From the NCBI RefSeq assembly GCF_900111735.1, contig NZ_FOHW01000007.1, forward strand, positions 62,001 through 126,000: a DNA stretch of 64,000 nucleotides, written 5' to 3'. This document shows positions 55,234 through 61,309 of the stretch, piece by piece. How positions within the stretch are numbered: the first letter of the stretch is position 1; every line of letters begins with the position of its first letter. This DNA is from Pseudomonas graminis (GTDB taxonomy: Bacteria > Pseudomonadota > Gammaproteobacteria > Pseudomonadales > Pseudomonadaceae). A program made the translations under genes and the position numbers. The notes below the pieces were generated by a model, which did not search any database, was not told the origin of the DNA, and saw only the letters and a list, made by a program, of their open reading frames with translations.

Positions 55234-55854
55234 ATGGCTCGGAAAACTTCAACCGACTATATGCGCGAAATGCGCGCTCGGCTGACGGCTGCCGGCTACG
55301 TGAAAAGAGAGCTCTACGTGCTTCCCGAAAACGCGGAAGTGTTGAGAGACATCGAGAAAGTGCTGCGCCAGCCCTATTTGGGTAACCGGATCAAACTGGA
55401 GGGATTCATGACTGAGAACACCAATTGGACGATCAACACACTTCACTCGGCATTCGCCGAACTGGACGTGGTTAAAGATAAAGATATCGAGCTGACCCTC
55501 ATTCAAGGCGCCGAGCCAAGTCTGAGCCTGGTGATGAACCAGTTCGGCGGCTTGCCAATCATCATCGCCATCGCAGGCGACCAGATCCTGGTTGATTCCG
55601 TGCTGGTGTACGCCTCCGAGGTCAAAGACCGGGACGCTTTCAACGACGCCGTGCTGCGCAGCCGGGAGCTCTTCCCGTTGTCATCGATCGGCATCGAGAC
55701 CCTGCCAAACGGCGAAACCTTCTACAACATGTTTGGCGCACTGAGCGGCGCCTCTTCGTTGACGGTCATCGTCCACGAGGTGCTCACGCTGGCAGAAAAC
55801 GTGATTCATGCGGCCGACGCCTACGAAGATTTTCTTAAAGTTGATCCACAGTAA
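55234..55854 (+). CDS. yjfI: YjfI/DUF2170 protein with N-terminal ribbon-helix-helix-like extension
   Basis: The product has 206 residues. From residue 59 on (MTENTNWTINTLHSAF onwards) it is the DUF2170 domain of E. coli YjfI, which is about 133 residues long. The first 58 residues (TSTDYMREMRARLTAAGYVK, RELYVLPENAEVLRDIEKVL) read like a ribbon-helix-helix DNA-binding segment. An internal ATG at 55408 with a strong GGAGGG (55398-55403) could also yield the 148-residue canonical form. Two palindromes sit just upstream of the first ATG, suggesting self-regulation. It is the first gene of the PspA-type operon. DUF2170 itself has no known function. Confidence 0.8.
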   Translation: MARKTSTDYMREMRARLTAAGYVKRELYVLPENAEVLRDIEKVLRQPYLGNRIKLEGFMTENTNWTINTLHSAFAELDVVKDKDIELTLIQGAEPSLSLVMNQFGGLPIIIAIAGDQILVDSVLVYASEVKDRDAFNDAVLRSRELFPLSSIGIETLPNGETFYNMFGALSGASSLTVIVHEVLTLAENVIHAADAYEDFLKVDPQ

Positions 55855-55869
55855 TCGGGAGACACATCA

Positions 55870-56577
55870 ATGAGCCTTTGGAAAAAAATGGTCACAGCGC
55901 TGCGTGGTGGGGCTTCCGAAGTGGGTGAAGCCATCGTCGATGCCCAGGCACTGCGAATCCTCGACCAGGAAATCCGTGACGCCGACGCCTCCATGCTCGC
56001 GGCGCGCAACCAACTGATTCAAATCAAAGCCAAGCACAAGCTCTCGCTGCAACGCGTCGAAGAGCACGACAAAAACATCGCCAACTGGGAGCAGAAAGCG
56101 CTCGCGGCGATGAATAAAGGCGAAGAAGCCCTTGCCCTCGAGTGTGCCGAGAAAGTGGCCGAGCTGACGGCTCTGCGCGACCAGGAGAAGTTGGCGGCCG
56201 ATCAGTTTGGCGTCCATGTGGCGAAACTGACCGCACAGGTCATTAAGGCCGAGAGCCAGATCAAAGGCCTGCGTCAGCAGACCGATATGGCGAAGGCCCG
56301 CGACAGCGTGCAAAAGGCGCAGATCAACGCGGCGGCTGCAACGGGCGGTGCCAACGGCCGACTCGAAACCGCAGTAGGTTCGCTGGCACGTATCAAGCAG
56401 CGTCAGGATGAACAGGACGCCAGGCTTGAAGCGGCCGATGAACTGACCGAGGCTGCCAATGGCGGTGATCTGGAGCGTCGTCTTCAGGATGCCGGGATCG
56501 GCGCAAAAACCGGCGGTGCGGCTGACGTTCTGGCCCGATTGAAAGCGCAAAACCAGAGCGGTAACGCTGGGCAGTAA
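55870..56577 (+). CDS. PspA/IM30-family protein (YjfJ-like)
   Basis: The product has 235 residues, almost entirely coiled coil (about 25-190; DADASMLAARNQLIQIKAKH, KLSLQRVEEHDKNIANWEQK, LKAQNQSGNAGQ tail). An amphipathic N-terminus MSLWKKMVTALRGGASEVGE can bind membranes. The family forms ESCRT-III-like oligomers on stressed membranes. It begins 16 bases after yjfI and is followed by a terminator, so most transcripts may contain only these two genes. It lacks the PspBC partners of the classic phage-shock system. Confidence 0.87.
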   Translation: MSLWKKMVTALRGGASEVGEAIVDAQALRILDQEIRDADASMLAARNQLIQIKAKHKLSLQRVEEHDKNIANWEQKALAAMNKGEEALALECAEKVAELTALRDQEKLAADQFGVHVAKLTAQVIKAESQIKGLRQQTDMAKARDSVQKAQINAAAATGGANGRLETAVGSLARIKQRQDEQDARLEAADELTEAANGGDLERRLQDAGIGAKTGGAADVLARLKAQNQSGNAGQ

Positions 56578-56591
56578 GCACCATTAAAAAG

Positions 56592-56622
56592 AGGCAGCCG
56601 GATTTCCCGTCTGCCTTTTTTT
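56592..56622 (+). terminator. Intra-operon terminator after the PspA gene
   Basis: AGGCAG and CTGCCT pair with additional internal pairs around a short loop, followed by TTTTTTT. It lies 15 bases after the PspA stop and 32 bases before the rhomboid gene, so it probably attenuates downstream genes. Confidence 0.75.
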
Positions 56623-56654
56623 CGGTTTCATTTTTTCGGCTTACCGGTGCGCAG

Positions 56655-57218
56655 ATGAATATCGGAAACGGACTACGGACGATACTCTGCCTTGCCGCTT
56701 TGATGATCGCTGTGCAGGTGGTTAACTCCCTGACCGCCAACAGCCTGCTGTACCACGGCCTGGTGCCTAGAACGTTGTCCGGACTTCAAGGCATCGTTTT
56801 CTCCCCGTTTCTGCATGGTTCGGTCCGTCACCTGCTGAGCAATCTGCTGCCTTTTGTGGTGCTGAGCTGGCTGGTGGCGACCGAGGGGCTTCAACGTTAC
56901 GTCCGCGTGGTGCTGCTCATCGTTGTGCTGGGCGGGCTGATGGTCTGGGTGATTGGCCGGCCGGTTATCCATGTGGGCGCCAGCGGGCTGATCTTTGGCT
57001 TATGGGCGTATTTGCTGGCGCGCGCCTGGTATCAGCGCAGCCTGGCGAGTTTCGCGATTGCGCTGGTGACCCTGCTGGGCTACAGCGGATTAATATTCGG
57101 CTTCATTCCGGTGCCCGGCGTATCGATTGAGTCACACCTATGCGGCGCGCTTGCCGGTATTGTGACGGCCTGGCTGATGCACTCGCGGCGGCTTGTCGAG
57201 CGAGGTCCGGCGCAGTGA
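56655..57218 (+). CDS. Rhomboid-family intramembrane serine protease
   Basis: The product has 187 residues and six membrane helices. The nucleophile motif is HVGASGLIFG (Ser110), preceded by the oxyanion-region HGSVRHLLSNLLPF (His54/His59 and Asn63), with catalytic His161 in SHLCGALAG. Arg43-type loop residues are not needed for the call. It is the only protease in the operon. Rhomboids are not part of the E. coli yjf cluster as I know it, so its insertion between pspA and yjfK is noteworthy. Its substrate could be a single-pass or lipoprotein neighbour, which is inference. Confidence 0.88.
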   Translation: MNIGNGLRTILCLAALMIAVQVVNSLTANSLLYHGLVPRTLSGLQGIVFSPFLHGSVRHLLSNLLPFVVLSWLVATEGLQRYVRVVLLIVVLGGLMVWVIGRPVIHVGASGLIFGLWAYLLARAWYQRSLASFAIALVTLLGYSGLIFGFIPVPGVSIESHLCGALAGIVTAWLMHSRRLVERGPAQ

Positions 57219-57267
57219 GTGGCAGAACTTTTCAGATCGCCTCGGCGCGAATTCAAGGAGATGAAAC

Positions 57268-57936
57268 ATGAGCTGGATCAAACGCGCTTTAGGCCTGGAG
57301 TCGCCCATTCCGCCGGCCGGCTCTAACTCCGTTGCCAATGCGGCCCTGGCTAATCCGTTCGGGCTGGCGACCGGTCGTATGCTCGACCTCGACGACTCCC
57401 TCAAGCTGATGCTCGACGGCCATTCGGAGCTGGTGGTCCCCAACGAAGAAGTGGTCTGGTCAGTGGGGCAGGTCGACTTGGGGCAATCGGTACGTCTGGT
57501 GCGCTTCTACTTCGAGGACGAAGATTACTGGCTGCAGGTGATGATGAACGGGCCTGCCGCTGAAGACGTCCAGGACATCATCCTGTTCGGCTACAGCAGC
57601 GCCGTCACGATAAACAGCGAGGCGGAGCTCAAGCGTCTGGTGGGGCCTTCGTCCAAAGTCGGTCTGCCGGTGTTCGAACATGACGGCTGGGAATACGGTC
57701 GTCAGTGGGGCACGGAACAAGGCCAGACCGAACTCACGCCCATGGACGAGCACGTCGTCAGCCCCGACGGTGCCTACCGCATCAAGCACTTGAGTATGTT
57801 GTACGCGCGGGACACCGGATTGGTAGACCGCCGCGAGTTTCTGCTGCTGTCTGTCGAGGAAGACGAGGAGGGCGTTGTTTCCTTTACCACGTCGGTCGGC
57901 GTGACCCTGCAGTCCACTGATTTCACCGTCATTTAA
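57268..57936 (+). CDS. YjfK/DUF2491 family protein
   Basis: The product has 222 residues. The ATG at 57268 has AAGGAG about 7 bases upstream. It is a soluble cytoplasmic-looking protein with the family blocks ARMLDLDDSLKLMLDGHSEL-like GRMLDLDDSLKLMLDG, VWSVGQVDLGQSVRLVRFYF, EDEDYWLQVMM and GYSSAVTINSEAEL. No catalytic motif is visible. The gene is fixed in yjfIJKLMC-type operons next to DUF350; its function is unknown. Confidence 0.8.
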   Translation: MSWIKRALGLESPIPPAGSNSVANAALANPFGLATGRMLDLDDSLKLMLDGHSELVVPNEEVVWSVGQVDLGQSVRLVRFYFEDEDYWLQVMMNGPAAEDVQDIILFGYSSAVTINSEAELKRLVGPSSKVGLPVFEHDGWEYGRQWGTEQGQTELTPMDEHVVSPDGAYRIKHLSMLYARDTGLVDRREFLLLSVEEDEEGVVSFTTSVGVTLQSTDFTVI

Positions 57937-57949
57937 AAGGAAGTAAAAA

Positions 57950-58375
57950 ATGCTTGAAGCGCTTCGTATGTCTGTCAGCTTCCAGTCGTTGCTGAGTTTT
58001 GTGGTCTACATCATTGTGGCCGGCGGATTGTTCTCGTTGTTTCAGATGGCCTACACGCGTCTGACGCCGCACAAGGAATTCGCCCAGATCCGTGAGGGCA
58101 ATGTCGCCGCCGCCGTCGCTCTTGGCGGTGCGCTGATCGGTTTCGCCCTGCCTGCCAGCAACGTGATCACCTACAGCATCAGCGTACTTGATGTGGTGAT
58201 CTGGGCAGTGATTGCGGCAGTCGTACAGCTGCTGGCCTTCACCGCCACCAGCATGGTGCTCAAGGATCTTTCAGCACGCATCACCCGAGGCGAGCTTGCC
58301 GCGGCCATCTACGCCGCCAGCGTCTCGATCAGTGTCGGTTTTCTCAACTCGGCCTGCATGACGCCGTCGACCTGA
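57950..58375 (+). CDS. YjfL/DUF350 integral membrane protein
   Basis: The product has 141 residues. The ATG at 57950 follows AAAGGAAG and lies 14 bases after yjfK. Four membrane helices (about 12-34, 50-68, 74-98 and 116-134) include EFAQIREGNVAAAVALGGALIGF, the DUF350 signature. A transporter- or channel-like role has been proposed for the family without proof. Confidence 0.85.
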   Translation: MLEALRMSVSFQSLLSFVVYIIVAGGLFSLFQMAYTRLTPHKEFAQIREGNVAAAVALGGALIGFALPASNVITYSISVLDVVIWAVIAAVVQLLAFTATSMVLKDLSARITRGELAAAIYAASVSISVGFLNSACMTPST

Positions 58376-58401
58376 TCGCCCGTTATCGAAAGGAGTTATC
58401 G

Positions 58402-59127
58402 ATGAGACGTAGTTCCCTCAAGCTGGTCCTGGCCAGCACCCTGCCGCTGGCGATCAGCGCGTGCAGCAAATCCGATACCGTTGAAGTTTCCGCGCAGCAG
58501 ACCTACCCGTCGGTTCAGTCCTGCGTTGACCAGAAAGTCCCGGTCGACATCTGCTCGGACGCTTATATGAGCGCGCTGGCGGAACACCGCCGCATTGCCC
58601 CGACCTACGACGACAAGACGGCTTGCGAAGCGGATTTTGTCCCTGACTACTGCCAGCAGAACGCCGATGGCAAGTTCACGCCCAAGCTCGGCGGTTTCCA
58701 GCTGGAAGTTTCCGGTGAGCTTCCCAAGTCCCAGGTCGACGCAGCGAAGGCACAGGCTAACCAGTCCGGTGGCGGTGGTGGTGGCTTCGGTTCCGGGGTG
58801 AACGGCTTCCTGATGGGCATGCTCGTCAGCAACATGGTCAACGGATTCACCGGCGGTGGCGGTCGTTACTATGCTCAACCCATCTACCAGGAGCGGGACT
58901 CGCGGGGTGGATATGGGTATTCCACGCTGTCGCGCCAGATCGAGCGGGGCAAAACCTTCGGCAACTCTACCCAAGCTCGAAGCAGCTCGACCGGCACTTA
59001 CAGCAAAAGCACCCTTGGCCGTAACTCCTCCGTCTCGTCGTCTGTTTCCCGTGGCGGTTTCGGCAGCCAGGCCACCGCTCGCAGCGGTTGGGGTGGCAAA
59101 AGCAGCGGTTCAAGCTTCGGCGGATAA
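58402..59127 (+). CDS. YjfM/DUF1190 lipoprotein
   Basis: The product has 241 residues. A signal peptide ends in a lipobox (ISAC, Cys21). The conserved domain has Cys41, Cys51, Cys75 and Cys84 with HRRIAPTYDDKTACEADFV. A GGGGGGFGSGVNGFLMGML segment (about 128-146) and a Ser/Gly-rich tail ending SWGGKSSGSSFGG-like (GWGGKSSGSSFGG) follow. The tail is low-complexity and probably disordered. The same cysteine spacing occurs in the protein at 830. Confidence 0.85.
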   Translation: MRRSSLKLVLASTLPLAISACSKSDTVEVSAQQTYPSVQSCVDQKVPVDICSDAYMSALAEHRRIAPTYDDKTACEADFVPDYCQQNADGKFTPKLGGFQLEVSGELPKSQVDAAKAQANQSGGGGGGFGSGVNGFLMGMLVSNMVNGFTGGGGRYYAQPIYQERDSRGGYGYSTLSRQIERGKTFGNSTQARSSSTGTYSKSTLGRNSSVSSSVSRGGFGSQATARSGWGGKSSGSSFGG

Positions 59128-59141
59128 CAGGGACGTTTCCC

Positions 59142-60299
59142 ATGAAAAGGATCAGCATTCAGGAACGTCCTGACTGGCGCCAGACGGCCGAGCGTGAGGG
59201 TTTCAACTTTCACACCATCGACGGCGAGCGCTACTGGGACGAACGGGCCTACTACCAGTTCACCGAAGCGCAGATCACACGCGACATCGAAGCGCCAACC
59301 CAGGAGCTTCATGCCATGTGCCTGGACGTCGTGGAAAAGGTCGTCGAGAGTGAAGAACTGCTGACCCGGCTGGCCATTCCGCCGGCGTTCTTCGATCTGG
59401 TCCGCACCTCGTGGAAGGAAGGGCACCCGCATCTGTATGGCCGCTTTGACTTCAGCTATGACGGCATAAACCCGGCCAAGCTGCTGGAAGCCAACATGGA
59501 CACGCCTACGTCGGCGTATGAAGCGGGCGCGTTTCAGCTCATCTGGCTTGAGGAGCAGATCCAGCGCGGCGTATTGCCGGCCCATGCTTCGCAGTTCAAT
59601 TCGATGGCGGAGGACCTGGTTCGGGCGTTTGCGGCGATCAGAGAGGGCGGGACCTTCTACTTCTCGTGCATGTCAGGTTCGATAGAAGACCGAGGAACGA
59701 CTGAATTCCTGCGCAAAATGGCTGAGCATGTCGGCATCGAAACCCGCCACATCGACATCGAAGACATCGGCCTGAACGCCCACGGCAGATTCGTCGACCT
59801 CGAAGGCCGCTGGATCGAGCGCATCTTCAAGCTGCATGCCTGGGAGCATGTCTTCCATGAGCCCCACGGCCAGGCCATCCCCCAGTGCGACACGCAGTTC
59901 ATCGAACCGGCCTGGAAGGCGATCATTTCGAACAAAGGCATCCTGCCGTTGCTGTGGGAATTCAACGAAGGGCACCCCAATCTGCTGCCGTCCTTTGTGG
60001 ATAAGCACCCGCAATCTGCGGTGCCAAAGGGCTGGGTGCGCAAGCCGTACTTTTCCCGCGAAGGCGCCAACATCGAAATCCGCACCCCGAGCGATCAGGT
60101 CATCTTCGAAGATGGCCCGTACAACGATGCACCCTACATCCTGCAAGCCTTCGCGCCGTTGCCTCGCTTCGGAGATAGCTACACGCTGATCGGATCGTGG
60201 GTGGTGGGGGATACTGCTTCAGGGATCGGGATTCGTGAAGACGACAGTTTGATCACCAAGGACAGCAGCCGGTTTTTGCCGCATGTGGTGATTGATTGA
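59142..60299 (+). CDS. YjfC-like ATP-grasp enzyme of the glutathionylspermidine synthase family
   Basis: The product has 385 residues. It matches the C-terminal synthetase half of Gsp, with no amidase half. Substrate and ATP-grasp blocks are RFDFSYDGINPAKLLEANMDTPTS, FYFSCMSGSIEDRGTTEFLR, LLWEFNEGHPNLLPS, KGWVRKPYFSREGANI and SYTLIGSWVVGDTASGIGIRED. It should form an amide bond between a carboxyl and an amine using ATP; the substrates are unknown and may be peptides, polyamines or a membrane-linked acceptor. It is the last gene of the operon, 14 bases after yjfM. Confidence 0.86.
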   Translation: MKRISIQERPDWRQTAEREGFNFHTIDGERYWDERAYYQFTEAQITRDIEAPTQELHAMCLDVVEKVVESEELLTRLAIPPAFFDLVRTSWKEGHPHLYGRFDFSYDGINPAKLLEANMDTPTSAYEAGAFQLIWLEEQIQRGVLPAHASQFNSMAEDLVRAFAAIREGGTFYFSCMSGSIEDRGTTEFLRKMAEHVGIETRHIDIEDIGLNAHGRFVDLEGRWIERIFKLHAWEHVFHEPHGQAIPQCDTQFIEPAWKAIISNKGILPLLWEFNEGHPNLLPSFVDKHPQSAVPKGWVRKPYFSREGANIEIRTPSDQVIFEDGPYNDAPYILQAFAPLPRFGDSYTLIGSWVVGDTASGIGIREDDSLITKDSSRFLPHVVID

Positions 60300-60539
60300 G
60301 GGGATTGGGTTTACGGTCGGTGTGCCGCCTTAGTACGAAAAAGCCGGTACTGTACCTCTGACGATACTGGGGAAAAGTCGTCCAGACAGGAGCCTCAGCT
60401 AGCGACTTGGGCGCAGGTCTAGGCAACTAAAACGAGCAGAGGTAGCGCCTTAGCAACTTGGCTCTACCAATCATCACAATAGTCCTGCAATGGAGTGCGG
60501 GGAAATCAGCCCTAGTGGGCACCTTTACAAGGAACGTTC

Positions 60540-61051
60540 ATGAGCAAAAAACCTGAATACTCAAGACCCTCATGGGTGGCGTAGCAGTTATTGATCTGCT
60601 GATTTTGTGGTATTTCGATTGGTCCGGAGGAGCCTTGGTTGCAGCGCTTGTGCTTGCGACATTTGCCTTATCTGGATGGTGCATCGAGACGATTGCCTAC
60701 CATCGAGCAGTCCGAGAAACCAAGTCGGACATCCGCGCTTCCCGGCCCTCGCGCCAAAGATCTTCGAAGTCGGCTGATGGCTTCGTGGAAGGGGGGCTGG
60801 TGCTCTGGCAAGGGCAGCGGCGTATCAGATTTGCTTACCGCAGCTTCGATACAGGCGAATCGGATCGTGAAGTTACGGTGCGGAAGGTGGTTTCCAAGGG
60901 AGACTCGAGGCGCATTTACTTCAACGGTTACTGCCACGTTCGGGGCGAGCCACGAACCTTTCGTGTTGACCGTATCAAGGGACTGGTGGTTGATTCGGCC
61001 ACGGGGGAAATGGCCACTTTCCCGCAGCTTTTTGACTTAAGTTCGCAGTAG
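60540..61051 (+). pseudogene. TM-WYL protein, probably frameshifted near its start
   Basis: A strong start (AAGGA 6 bases before the ATG at 60540) opens MSKKPEYSRPSWVA and then stops at 60582. One base out of frame, a 159-residue ORF (60572-61051) continues with a membrane helix pair (VAVIDLLILWYFDWSGGALV) and a C-terminal WYL-like domain (RRIRFAYRSFDTGESDREVT, GYCHVRGEPRTFRVDRIKGL). Inserting one base near 60579 would give a single 170-residue protein. So this is either a genuine frameshift or a sequencing error. If the 60572 start is used, an intact shortened protein remains. WYL domains sense nucleic-acid or nucleotide ligands. Confidence 0.6.
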
Positions 61052-61188
61052 CTCGGCATTTCGATTAAGCAGCTAGGCGACGGTTGGTATGAAGGTGACT
61101 GCCGGCCGGAAGGCCGTAACGGGCCGAGAATTCGGAGGAAGTTTCGCGCGAAGAATGACGTTCTGCGATTCCAGACTTTCGAAAACAC

Positions 61189-61213
61189 AAAAGCCGCGCA
61201 ATGCGCGGCTTTT
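61189..61213 (-). terminator. Terminator of the tRNA gene
   Basis: AAAAGCCGCGC and GCGCGGCTTTT pair perfectly around AAT, giving T runs on both strands. It lies 4 bases beyond the tRNA 3' end. Confidence 0.92.
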
Positions 61214-61217
61214 TATT

Positions 61218-61294
<77 letters not shown>

Positions 61295-61309
61295 TCAGTA
61301 GGCCGCGGA

